The translations under genes were made by a program, and so were the position numbers. A stretch of DNA of 64,000 bases. It comes from Selaginella moellendorffii. Taxonomy: Eukaryota > Streptophyta > Lycopodiopsida > Selaginellales > Selaginellaceae. The stretch is from NCBI RefSeq assembly GCF_000143415.4, contig NW_003314325.1:1070296-1134295 (forward strand), written 5' to 3'. Shown in pieces: positions 33,270 through 45,106 of this stretch. The number at the start of each line of letters is the position of its first letter. Position 1 is the stretch's first letter. The notes under the pieces were generated by a model that saw only the letters and a list, made by a program, of their open reading frames with translations, searched no databases and had not been told where the DNA came from.

Positions 33270-36200
33270 CGCTCTTCTTTAGCTTCAGATTCGGCTTGTT
33301 CACCTTGACAATGAGATTTATTATACAACCAGATAGACTCAGTCTGGACACAAAGTCACCGCGTCAAATTTACACTAAAAAACACTCAATTTTCTCTGAG
33401 TATGGCTAAGTACAATTTTTTCGAAGCTTGTCACTTCACTGGTGTTGCTGTAGGCAAGGCACTCTCAATGTAAAATGGTAGATCTACACCTGCAACATCA
33501 ACCATTGCACACTCCATTGTTAAATCCAAATAAAATAAATATTGCTCGTCTAAGTTGAGTCCCTCTTGATGCATAAAAAATGCCTAGTTTTGAATAATGT
33601 TGAGAGCCTGTAAGGTAGCCAAGCATAACAAAATAGATTAAAAGAAATTGTTCTATTCTTGCTCTAAATATTACCTCTAACAGAGTTGCACCTTCGACAT
33701 TAGAGAGAAATAGTCCAGGTATATCTTCAATATTTTTTCACCAACTGCTAGCATAATCCTACAAAAGCACAATTTATGAAGAATTCTATAATATTACCAA
33801 AATTCTTACCCAAGCTCTCATTCCATCGGTTGAAATAAGTTCGTAGAAACATGAGATGGTCTAAAGTAATCACCACATTGATACAAACAGACCTCATGGA
33901 GGTTCTAGGTTGCAACCCAATGCGAAATATCCTTCTTAAGGTATGGAGAAAAGACATAATATAGACTCTGGTTGTGCCATGAATTAAATACATCAAGAAT
34001 TCCTATGTCTTCCATAGACTCAAAAAGGTGCTTATAAAACCACACCACACGTTCAAAGAGCTCTCTCCACAAATGCTCTATACATTGCAAAATAAATTCA
34101 ATTTAGTCCTTATTTAGAAAAACTTTAACATTGTGAGTACCTAGTGATGTGTTGATGTCCCATGTATAAAGCTCCTAGCTGCAGGACCCCAATAGCGGAC
34201 CATGTCCCTCTCAACCTCATTATGCTCTGAAGCATTGTCGCTCCAAATGTGCTTGGGCTTTCCAAATCAATGAATAGCCTATGCATATGTGTTGAATATT
34301 GCATGGGATTCTTTGGAGGTAACCAACTCACAAGCTACAATATAATGAGTTGCCCCATAAATAATGGCATGTATATAAAAACCATCTTACAAGTTTGCAA
34401 TATGCTACAATAAATATGTTATCACATATGCTCACAAAAAGCAGAAATGAAAGAATACTCACAATCCATATGGCAAAGTGTATAAACCTCCTTGTTCCTA
34501 TAAATCTATTATCAAATCCTTGTTGTATGCCTCTATTCTAGCCTAGTTGGATCGTGAGTGGCTAAGGCCTTATGAATTTAGCATCGGCTAAACTAGTATC
34601 CTCCAGTTCGATAGTTAAATTGAGAATTGATAATCCCCTAGTTTGTGCCACCTCAATTTATAGCATTGTTAGTCCGAACATGATGAAGTACCTCTTCGAG
34701 TTGTACTCTATAGTATACACCTCTCTAATTTGGATCGACAAGCCGCATGTATTTATACAGTGTTGGTTTTAAAATTCTAGGATAGCATGTGAGGTAAGCA
34801 GTAGTCTTAGTCTCGAAGATCTTCAGGTGCATCCAGGTGCCAAATGCAACTGAACTACCGAATCCCCTAGATTGCAAAAAATTATAAAAGGCCTAAAAAT
34901 GTGCAAATCATGAATTTAAAAAGCTGGAAACTAAACAAACCTCTGGGAGAGCATTGTTGTCATTATCCACACTTGAATCACAATCCAAATCACTAAAATT
35001 GGATGGAAGGCCATCTATCTCCTCTTCCTCCATATCTTCCAGTAAACCTGGAAAAAAAAATTTTAACAACACAAATTTGAAGTAAATTGGGGAGGGAATT
35101 ATACTCATAGTAGGAACTTCAAAGTCCATAAAGAGAAATTTAGTAGTAAATCAAAACCACTTCCACCTTCACTTCTACATACATGCTATGCCTGGAAATT
35201 GGCCATCTCCCTACTCTAGTGAGATAAGTGAAAATTAGACTTATCAATTCTGGAATTTGGCGAACAGCCTCCTTAATGACTTTTGCATAACATAGACATC
35301 ACTAGAGTCGAAAAACAAGGTGATGATGGGGATAAACTGCACCAAAGATTTCCGGAGACATCCTTGTCACCAGAGATAGTGGCTCCTGGCCATGCGGCTG
35401 GTAAGAAGCATTAACATAAATGAATATTTCCTTTATTTTCTAATTTCTGAGTGTAAATAGGCCAATGGTAGTGTATGATAGTGATGATGGGGCCCATCTG
35501 CATCTATTGTGGCTTCCTCCCACACCAAAGCTCCTCCAATCTTAGACACATAGACCACTTTGTAATTTAGTGTGCGGAGATTAGTATTGAAGGTGAATTA
35601 GAAACAACTTAATTCATTGCTTAGTGTAATCTGGAAGGACAAGTGAATGAAATCCAATTCATATGCAATCCATTGCTTACCAGAATGCAAGACGGCCTCA
35701 AACATATGCGAGCAAGTTTGTATAGCTGAAGTATGACATTCTCGATGTAAAAATAGGAGAACTTACAATACAATGTTTTAGCAGTGTGAAATAATTCTCT
35801 CAATTGTTGTGCAGCCGCCTAATTAATACGTAGGTCCCTGCACAAAACAATAAGATGGTACTAGATGCTAAAAAAATAAATACACATACCTCTTCTCAAT
35901 GAACTATGCTATTGTGGAATCAACAATTGAAAGAGGCATTGATGCCTTCTTTAGCAAGGAGTTGCTAAATTGTGTTGTCACAAAACACACCCTCATACTA
36001 TGCCTCTGAAAGGCCAAGCTTAGGAGAACACTCTCCTAATTCTGCCAATAGGGCATGACTTGGCTAAAAAGCACATGCCAAAGAAATATTTCACCACCAG
36101 CCCAATGGAACTCAGGGTGTCTAGGAACAACATCTAGCATCTCATTGTCACTTGTGCTTTCCATGCCAAAGCAACCAAGAAGTTTGTGTTTCAGCCATTG

Positions 36201-37263
36201 CACCTATGAGAGAACTTTAACGTCCCCCTGTGCCCTTAACTCAAAGGTTGTGGTGGCATCCTATAAAGCAAAAACCTCCTCATGTTGTAGCATGATGACG
36301 TTAACACTATCCTAAGTGGTTAGTTGAACAGTTTCATTAAATGCATTGGTGGCATCAATTCATTGTTGTTGACACTCCAACAATCTACATACAAACGTTA
36401 GTTCAATTTCAAAAAGCACAATTTTTAATTATTTTACTCCACTATAGAAAAGTTGTCAAGCAACTCCATAAGAGTAAGAGGAGTGGAGCTACTTCCCTCT
36501 AGAAAGGGGGGGTGGAAGCACACCATAGTCTTCAATGCCTACATTGCTCATAAAAATATTTGAAACCAATCACTAACAAACCAAATTACCTTCCACATCT
36601 GCTACCAAGAAACATGCCAAATAATAGAGCACTAAATTTTGTGTTACAGACATGTGGACTATTTGTGTTTAGGAAAGGAGCCACATATTGGCATCCCAAG
36701 ATGCCAATACATTCTAGGATGTTGCAACAAAAAGAGTGGGACATGGTAAGTTAAGCTTAAAGCATAAGTTTTATATGCTTTTCATTTCTATATGCACAAG
36801 CTATCTTTGTGGGCTGGTTGCTATTCCAAGCATTCGAATGTAATGCACAGGTATCTCACATGTGTATAATTGCAATATTGGCAATTGCAGCCAAAGAGGT
36901 TCCAAATGAGAATGATTGATGACTTGCCTGAGGAGGACTATATGAGATGGACCTCAAGGAATGCATGCCATATATCTAGAATGCACTCAACCAATTGCAA
37001 GGTGCATTAAGCTTAAAGGAGGAGGGCGATCAACGCAAGTCTATGGATTCCATCCTAGAGAACTCAGCAATTACTAAGTAGGGTGCTAAGGCAAGAAAGT
37101 GTCTCCTAAACCCTATGACCTATGTCATAGGGTCAAATTTGGCATCTATGTATAGCACAATGTTCATATTATAGCAACTCATCGGGCCAACATCCATGGG
37201 GCATCCATGAGGCATCCAAATGACATTTAATGCCAAACTAATAGAAAACTATCACATGGACAC
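33270..37263. other. Right arm of giant element
   Basis: AT-rich and heavily decayed. Apart from the integrase-core relic at 33748-34330 I recognise no gene. Short minus-strand frames (for example 34908-35129, acidic) may belong to the same old gene. Confidence 0.5.
33900..34325 (-). pseudogene. Integrase-core (DDE) transposase relic
   Basis: Reading the minus strand: GKPKHIWSDNASEHNEVERD, then MVRYWGPAARSFIHGTSTHH, a TAG where a Gln is expected, an intron-like gap (GTACTC...ATGTATAG, about 34079-34142), then IEHLWRELFERVV, FYKHLFESMED and SLYYVFSPYLKKDI. This matches the integrase-core pattern SDxGxEN...GxSxxNxRIExLWxxV of eukaryotic integrase-like transposases. Asp and Glu of the core are visible; the first Asp would lie upstream and I did not find it. 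Worn by stops. It could be the original mover of the TIR element. Confidence 0.6.
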
Positions 37264-37318
37264 GTGAGTGAAATCCACTGCAGTAACATCCACCTTTTTA
37301 CAAATTGCACACTATACA
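37264..37318 (-). repeat. Right terminal inverted repeat of giant element
   Basis: Complement begins TGTATAGTGTGCAATTTG. It matches 7854-7908 at 47 of 55 positions and abuts the right ATC target copy (37319-37321). Confidence 0.85.
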
Positions 37319-38177
37319 ATCCATGCTTTTACCATTGTTTTGGTTTTCTTCTCTCTCTCTCTCTCGCAACAGGCTTTTAAACTAGAGAATCCTGGATGCG
37401 AATTTTTGAGAAACTTCATGCATATCTACATGGTTCTCAGACGTTACTTAAAGGTGATTATGCTGCCGTTACTTCTTGGTCCCTCAGGTATTACATGCTC
37501 TTCCACCATTGCGAAGTTATTTGTGGCCATGTCACTATGACATGCCTGGCAGAAACGCAGCGTAGGCGCTTTCATCATCATGCCACACCGTGGCCTGTCG
37601 GGTCATTGCTAAGCACTTGCACACTTTCTCTTTACTGCTGATGTTACACACAGGTAAGCGCGAGTGAGCAAGCGAGCACAAGCGAGCGAGCAAAGCAAAG
37701 CAAAGCCAAGCAAGCAAACGTGAGTGGAAATCTCGCAGGAACTTGAATGGATTGCTGCAAGCTACCTAGGCCTGCATACGCTCTGCTTGCTTGTCGAGCG
37801 AGAGGAACAAAGTGATGTGAAATCCAGTCCAAGCTTCTGTTCATCCAGGGATTGCGAAGAGAGATATGGATAGCGTAGGACTTTTGGATCGATCAGTATG
37901 AACTCAATCAGCCCGACTTGTATGGATAAGTTGGAACTTTTGGATTGATCAGTTTGACTATGAACTTATAATAAGATCCTAGAGCGTTGGATAAGTGGAA
38001 CTTGATCTTAGTAAGCTTATACTTCTATTGGGGTTTCTTTTTCTTATAGACAGGGAAAAAACGAAACAAGCAAGCGACAAAAGTTTCACTTTGAAACTCT
38101 CGATTGTTTTCTCTTTTCTGCGATGGATTTTGTCTTGATGATCGACTTCATCGGTTCTTCTTTAAGCCCTAGACTCT
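37319..38177. other. MYB copy A downstream flank
   Basis: Aligns with 45526-46321 of copy B, including a CT microsatellite and, at 37652-37722, a run of AGCGAGCAA/AAGCAAAGC units also seen at 45840-45902. Short frames here are not supported. Confidence 0.7.
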
Positions 38178-39131
38178 TCAGGCGCCGACACCCAGGAAAC
38201 CTATGAAATCCTGGGTGGGCTAGTTGCGATCTTCGTCGCCGACGTCCTGGGAAGACTGCTCCACGCTGATGCACGAAATCGCACTGTCGGATGCGCTGAG
38301 TTGCTACTGCTGTTGATCGAGACGGTAGAGATGAGCCTGGTGCTGGAATTGGTGCTGCGTCTTCTTCCACAGCTCGAGCTGGAGGTCACTGGCGAGATTG
38401 CCGCTGGACGGCTCGTTTGCATGGCCCCGGCTTCTAATCGCATTGCTGCTTTTCTTCACGGTAGCATTGTCTGTGGACGTGAAATCCGTGCTACTGGCCG
38501 CTCAAGGCGTCGCGTAAGTTGTTTTGCCCGCCACCATTTTGCTGGCTTCGATGATTTTGCTCATGGTGGTGGTGGCGGCCATAAAACCCCTCCGCGAAGC
38601 TCGGAGCTGATCCTCCTCCAAGAAACGGAGCCAGCAAAGTTCCTGACGGCATCACACGATATATATCAGACCATGATGGCATTCTACCCTCCCCGGATTG
38701 AATCCCATCAAATTGCTCGCGCGATGATGGAGATTATCCATCCACGCCGCCGCCGCCGCCGCTGTTGCCGAGCTGCTTGTTGGGCGATCCTCCGCGTCCA
38801 CCAGGCTCCGCTTGGACGGCAGCAGCACCGGCGTGGATCCCCTGTTTAGCAGCAAATTGTGGTGATCGAGCTGCTGCGATGGTGGCGCGGGATGATCGGA
38901 TTTCACGGCGGTGGTCACGGTGTTCTTCCTGGTGGAGGCGGCGTTGGGCGATCGACCGTATGTCCGCGTCCGCTCGCTGTACTTCCTGGCCATGACGACG
39001 TGCCAGTGGTTCTTGACTGCATTGTCGGTTCTACCCGGGAAGAGCCGCGCGATCATCGCCCACTTGTTGCCGTGGAATCTGTGCGCCGCCAGCAGCCGCT
39101 CCTCCTCCTCCTCCGGGAACGGCTGCCGGCG
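38178..39131 (-). pseudogene. R2R3-MYB fragment, copy A (exon 1 and R2 missing)
   Basis: Aligns with exons 2-3 of the intact gene at 46322-47499. It begins inside R3 (the junction is at the codons before [17 protein letters not shown]), so all of exon 1, R2 and the start of exon 2 are gone, cut by the tandem-duplication breakpoint. The end of exon 2 and most of intron 2 are deleted near 38685, joining NPGRV to the intron tail (gatatatatcgtgtgat). Exon 3 also carries indels near 38505 and diverges before its end. Not expected to make a DNA-binding MYB. Confidence 0.85.
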
Positions 39132-40183
39132 TGGGAGAGCGTCGCTTGGAACACGCTCATCGCTGGGTTGGGTCTGCGATCGCGGATCTCCGAGGCAAAG
39201 TCACTGTTTGATCGAATGCCCGCAACGAAGAACATCATCTCGTGGATGTCGATGATCCGGGGATTCGTCGAGACAGGCAGCGTGGATGATGCTAAAAAGC
39301 TCTTCGAGGATGGGATCCAGCGTCTTGGAACTTGGTTCTCCAGGCGTATGCCCAGAGCGGGCATACTGAGAGCGTCAAGAGCGTGTTCCAGGAGATGCCC
39401 GAGAAATCTCTCCTCGCCCACGTCTTCCCCATCGCGGCATTCGCGCAGGGAGGCCAGATCGCGGAGGCCAAGAGCGCGTTCGATCGGATGGTCCGGCTGG
39501 ACATCACGGCCTGGAACACGATCATCGCTGCCTACTGCGGCGATCACGATCCAGGCTTGAAGAACGCGCGCAGGGGATTCGATCGGGCTCCCAAGCGCGA
39601 CATCGTGTCGTGGAACACGATCATCAGTGGCTACGTCCAGCGCGAGAATCTGGAGGAGGCCAAGCTCCTGTTTGATGCCATGCCCGAGAAGAACAGAGTC
39701 TCTTGCAATGCGATGCTCGCTGGCTACTCCAATCGATGCCTCTTCCACTCCATGACCCAGTCTGCGACCACGCAGCCGGATCGCCTGTCGGATCGGCCGG
39801 CTGGGCGACGCGATCGATCTGGCGATGAGCATGCCGTTCGTCCCGGACGAAGTGGAGCTCACATCTTTACTCAGTGCTTACGGTTTACATCGTGACGCCG
39901 ACCAGGCCGCACGGGCAGCCATGGCGTATCTCCCACGCGATCCTCGCCGTACGTGCTCCTCTCCAATGCTTTTGTACAGGAGGTAACGCCGTTCTTGGCA
40001 CCAGGTAATTATGCTACGCAAATGGCTTTCGAGTTCTTCTCCATATACCCAAACTGGGCATACTTCTATATCGAAAGGTTGCATGGCTTGAGTCTTTGTG
40101 ATATTCCATTTGCTTGCAGCGCCAGCTTGATTGAAGCTGCCAACCTCTTGGAGAATGTGTATGAAGAATTATCTGTTCACTGA
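39132..40183 (+). pseudogene. PPR gene, copy B, broken
   Basis: Starts abruptly in a PPR motif ([15 protein letters not shown]) fused to the MYB remnant. An 11-nt loss near 39308 shifts the frame (KKLFEDGIQ against ELFDLMPGW in copy A), and about 350 nt are missing near 39790-39800 between QPDRLS and RIGRLGD. After the deletions the 3' part reads on past copy A's stop to ENVYEELSVH (stop at 40181), which may show the original C-terminus. Confidence 0.85.
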
Positions 40184-41080
40184 CACATTTTTCTCTTGTG
40201 AAGTGGGCAAAGTGTGGCTTTTTATTATTTTGATCCAAAACTTCTACCTGTGCATTCAATCTTGTGTGACACTTTTTGATACGTTCTAAAAGCCCATTAT
40301 TCAAGTGATGGTCAGGATGCTTAAAATTCTGTGCGGCAAGCAGGTTTTACATGGAGAGCTTGGGTGGCTGCTACGGATCTCCTCCGGGAATCGGACGAGT
40401 GAAAGGCTGAGCGAAGGCTGGGCTCTTACGTAAGGTGCCTTTCTGGTATATCTTCATCTGCTTTTCAAGTCCATCAATCACTCAAACTTGATTCAAGATG
40501 CAGGAAAAGCTGGGGAAAAGCTACAGAAAAATGCGGCTTGGGTCCAAGAATGAATAAAGCACTGATCTGATCGCTTCTCCAGCATCGCCGAATCTTCTCC
40601 AACGAAGTGGAGCTCGCATCTTTGCTAAGTGCGTGTTGTATCACGCGGCCTTCGTACAAGAGGTGAGACAACGAGAAAAAGAACTTGAGGCAACATGGCT
40701 TTCGGTGGACCTCCAACGTGGAAAGTAGATCACAAATGGGCATATATGATTCCCACATTTTCTGTGGAATGCATAGCGCATCTTTGCTTGGGGTGATCTC
40801 AAGAGGTTCTTGCTTAACTTGCGACGCGCCAGCGATCTTTCCCCTCCTCTGCTCCTCGTCCTGCCTGGCCCGCGCGAAATTCAATCTCCCGGCCATTGAT
40901 TGCGAGTCTTGCGTGGGATTCGTGTCTCCATTGCCTCAGATTCCTAGCTCGCCCCGACTTGCATTCCGCTCAATCCCTTCACCAAAGCCCTCCCCTATCC
41001 ACATCGCCAGGAATTTGGTCTGAATTTCTTGCTGACCGCAGGTAACGCGAGAGCTTCCACATTCCGGGAGCTGATCGGCC
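40184..41080. other. Spacer upstream of ARGONAUTE copy B
   Basis: Aligns with 1290-2001 and 3087-3345 of copy A without the 1.1-kb copy-A segment. It should hold the ARGONAUTE promoter and 5' UTR; no motif decides the start of transcription. Confidence 0.55.
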
Positions 41081-44000
41081 ATGCCAAGGAGGAGAAAGAC
41101 GCCCAGAGAGGATGAGAAAGGATCTTCTCCACCTTCGTCAAGCGGAGCTTCTCCACAGCCGCCGCCCCGTGCCGCCGCGAGCTCCAGCTCAAGCTCCACT
41201 CCGCCACCGCAAGCTTCACAAGATGCTTTAGCCATGGCCAGGCATCCACAATACTCGCAGCATTACCAAGTAGGAGGAACTAGTGGTGGAAGGAGTGGAG
41301 GTCAGTATAGTCAATCAAGTAGTGGCCGTGGAGGAGGAGGAACGGGAGGATATCATGGGCAGCAGCAGCCACAGCATCAGCAACAGCCGCGACAAGCTCC
41401 AGCAGTGAGCGCACTGGTTGAGCAATTTTCTGGATTGGGTGTGGAAGTTTCAGTTCCTGCGCAACCAGCGCCACCGCAGCCGAGCGTCGTAGCTCCTCCA
41501 GCGTCTATCAAGGCCTTGAGATTTCCGCTGAGGCCCGGACGCGGCCAAACGGGGGTTAAGTGCATTGTCAAGGTGAATCACTTCTTGGCAGAGCTACCAG
41601 ACAAGGATCTACACCACTATGATGTAAGTTTCTTCCTGTCACGAGCTAGTGTTTGCATCCAATTGGCTTGTTTTGCTTGCGCAGGTGACGATCACTCCCG
41701 AGGTGACATCGCGTGGTGTGAATCGAGCGGTCATGGAGCAGCTGGTTAAGCTTCACAGGGATTCCAGTTTGGGTCACAGGCTCCCAGTGTATGATGGCCG
41801 GAAAAGCCTGTACACTGCTGGGCCTTTACCCTTCCATTATAAGGACTTTCAGGTAAGTCTGCCGGAGGAAGATACACCAGTGTAGCTTAGCTTTTCTTTT
41901 CTTTTACAGCATACTGAAGAAAAGCATAAAATATCTTTCAGGTGATCTGCATCATCTTGGCCAGTTTCTGGCCGGGAGGCAAGCAGATGCTCCTCAAGAG
42001 GCCTTGCAAGTGCTGGACATAGTGCTGCGAGAGCTTCCTACCCATAGGTTCGCTCCTCTTTTCTTTGGTATCGGGTTTTTATGTGTTTCTTTTGAGTTCT
42101 TCCAGGTATTCGCCTGTTGGACGATCGTTTTATTCACCAGACTTAGGACGTAGACAACCCCTCGGTGACGGCTTAGAAAGCTGGCCAGGGTTCTACCAGA
42201 GTTTAGGCCCACGCAAATGCGTCTTTCTCTGAATATTGGTAAGGATTATGAAATGTGATGGTATGTGTTCTGATCTATTGTTGAAGACATGTCATCTACT
42301 GCTTTCATTGAGCCGCTGCCCGTGGTGGACTTTGTTGGCAAACTCCTTAACAAGGACATAAGCAGGCCACTTTCGGACGCTGACCGCATCAAGGTAAAGT
42401 CCCAGCTTGGTTTGCGAAGAGCGATTTTAAGATAGATCTGATTTTCTGTGCCAGATCAAAAAAGCTCTGAGAGGGGTCAAAGTGGAAGTTACACATCGCG
42501 GAACCATGCGACGAAAATACAGGATTTCTGGCTTAACTTCTCAGCCTACTCAAGAACTAATGTAAGTGTTTCTGATTGTTTGTTTTGTGTCTTATTTTGG
42601 GTTTGCAGGTTTCCTGTTGATGATAGAGGTACAATGAAATCGGTAATGGAGTATTTCCGAGATACATATCACTACACTATACGAAGCCCATCTTTACCTT
42701 GTTTACAAGTTGGAAATCAAGAAAGACCAAATTATCTGCCAATGGAGGTGTGCAGTTTTCGTAGGCATGCAACGAACTAAGTTCATTTTTGGCTGGTTAA
42801 CAGGTCTGCAAAATTGTGGAAGGACAAAGGTATACTAAACGTCTCAACGAGCGTCAAGTGACAGCCCTTCTAAAAGTAACATGCCAACGGCCCAGGGAAA
42901 GAGAGCGCGATATTTTGCAAGTAGGATAAGAATCTTTTCCCGTTTTTGTCTCTATTTTTATTTAACTGTTCTTATGTTTTGTGCTAGACTGTTTATCATA
43001 ATGCATATAATCAAGACCCATACGCCCAGGAGTTTGGGATGCGTATCAGTGACAGACTGGCTCTCGTGGAAGCTAGAATACTGCCTGCCCCATGGGTTTG
43101 TGTTTCTTCTCTTTTGTTGTCATACAATGTTCTTAAAAAATGCGGGTTTGCAGCTGAAATATCATGAAAAGGATTGCTTGCCTCAAGACGGGACCTGGAA
43201 TATGATGAACAAGGTAAGCGTGCTTGGAAGAAAACTGTTCTTTTTTAATTCATATGTCTCCAGAAAATGGTCGATGGAGGGACAGTGAACTACTGGGCAT
43301 GCGTCAATTTCTCTCGTACTGTTCAAGATAATATAGCTCGGGGATTTTGTAACGACCTTGCTCAGATGTGTCTTATTTCCGGAATGGTACGGCTTTAAGA
43401 ATGATCTTCAGTTTACTAATCGTATATGACATGCAGGCGTTTGCTGCTGAACCTATCATTCCAGTTCATGCTGCACGCCCAGACCAGGTAGAACGTGCTC
43501 TGAAGTCGGTATATCGTGAAGTTCAAAGCAAGGTCAAAGGAAAGGAATTAGAGTTACTAATTGCCATATTACCCGACAACAATGGCTCACTTTATGGTAA
43601 GAGACTTGGTTTTTTACAGATTTGCTGATAAGTTTTATTCCAGGCGACTTGAAACGAATCTGCGAAACAGACCTGGGATTGGTTTCTCAATGCTGCTTGA
43701 CAAAGCATGTCTTTAAGAGAGGAAAGCAGTATCTTGCTAATGTTGCGTTGAAAATCAATGTCAAGGTAGGGCGCTTCATGCACGATGTTCGTGAATAAGC
43801 TCAACAAGTTTGTTGTAAGGTCGGAGGCAGAAACACTGTCTTGGTGGATGCACTATCACGGAGGCTTCCTTTAGTAAGTGATACACCAACAATTATATTT
43901 GGAGCGGATGTTACGCATCCTCATCCTGGAGAAGATTCGAGTCCCTCGATTGCAGCGGTAAGTGTACGATTTTTCTTTTCGTGTGTCTCTAAATAAGCTG

Positions 44001-45106
44001 TGCCTGTTACAGGTTGTCGCTTCTCAGGATTGGCCAGAAGTCACGAAATACGCAGGTCTAGTGTGCGCTCAAGCTCACAGACAAGAGTTGATCCAAGATC
44101 TGTATAAAACATGGGTTGATCCTCAGAAGGGAACCATGAATGGCGGTATGATAAGGTTAGTAGCGGTGAGTTTTTTGTTTTACTTATTGTGCTAACATAT
44201 GCAAACTTTAGAGAGCTTTTGATTTCCTTCCGAAGTGCCTCTGGATACAAACCTGGAAGAATCATCTTCTACAGAGATGGTGTGAGCGAAGGACAGTTCT
44301 ACCAAGTTCTCCTTCACGAGTTGGATGCAATTAGAAAGGTTTAGTATGGAAAGACTTGGCGCATTGACTGATTCAGCTCTTCGTTTTGGACAGGCTTGCG
44401 CGTCACTCGAGCCGAACTATCAGCCTCTCGTGACGTTCGTTGTGGTCCAGAAACGGCACCACACCCGGCTATTTGCTAACGATCACGACGATACAAGAAC
44501 CATTGATAAGAGTGGAAATATCCTGCCAGGTGCTGTTGCCGTTAATAAGTGGCGAATTTAGATAACTAATGAGAGACCGTTTTCCTTCACAGGCACTGTG
44601 GTGGATTCGAAGATTTGCCATCCAACGGAGTTTGACTTCTACCTTTGCAGCCATGCCGGCATTCAGGTAAGTTGATGGAGCCCTGGCCTTTGTAGCTTTG
44701 CTCATACGACGAGATTATGTTACAGGGAACAAGCAGACCAGCTCACTATCACGTACTTTGGGACGAGAACAAGTTCACTGCCGATGGCTTGCAGTCCCTC
44801 ACCAACAGCCTGTGCTACACTTACGCTCGCTGCACACGCTCAGTCTCGATAGGTAAAGACCATAGCTCTTTCCCATAGGCTTTGACAACTAAAGCACAAA
44901 GCAATCGTCTTTTTCTTTCAGTACCACCTGCATACTACGCTCACCTGGCTGCGTTCCGCGCGAGATTCTACATGGAGCCGGACGCGTCCGAGGCTGGCTC
45001 CGTCCACCGGAACACTGCTCCCCGAGCTGGTAATCGCCAGGATGGCTCCATCCGGCCGCTGCCCGCGTTGAAGGACAAGGTTAAGAAGGTCATGTTCTAC
45101 TGCTAG
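41081..45106 (+). pseudogene. ARGONAUTE AGO1-like, copy B, broken in the N/L1 region
   Basis: Nearly identical to 3346-7438, exon for exon, with the PIWI catalytic motifs and MFYC end intact. Lesions: near 41872-41885 the end of exon 2 and its GTGAGT donor are deleted, and read-through reaches TAG (EED-TPV-stop). At 41942 about 46 nt at the start of exon 3 ([14 protein letters not shown] in copy A) are missing. At 42202 exon 4 has lost one base (AGTTTAGG against AGTATAAGG), leading to TGA. Exon 10 has a harmless 9-nt in-frame loss (TGR). An internal GTAAGT at 41850 could splice to CTTTCAG at 41941 but the frame is then wrong. The intact 3' two thirds suggest the loss is recent. Confidence 0.88.

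Larger units (their letters stand above)
7854..37318. mobile_element. Giant TIR element, 29,465 bp, flanked by 3-bp duplication ATC
   Basis: Copy B of the gene block reads straight through this point (ttccATCcatgc, 45526-45528). In copy A the same sequence is split, with ATC at 7851-7853 and again at 37319-37321. The two ends are inverted repeats: 7854-7908 against the complement of 37318-37264 match at 47 of 55 positions, beginning TCTATGGCGTGC and TGTATAGTGTGC. Inside are a nested LTR element, two decayed multi-exon genes, an integrase-core transposase relic, a solo LTR and the palindrome family. Three-base duplications are typical of CACTA/EnSpm and of PIF/Harbinger elements, but the termini are not CACTA. 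It could be one large composite element or a smaller TIR element enlarged by later insertions. The ends are firm; whether the whole moves as a unit is inference. Confidence 0.8.

Noticed and set aside
38859-39560. 233-codon plus-strand frame spanning the MYB-PPR joint
   Set aside because: Its first part is antisense to MYB exon 2 and its end is out of frame with PPR; only a short middle part is PPR.
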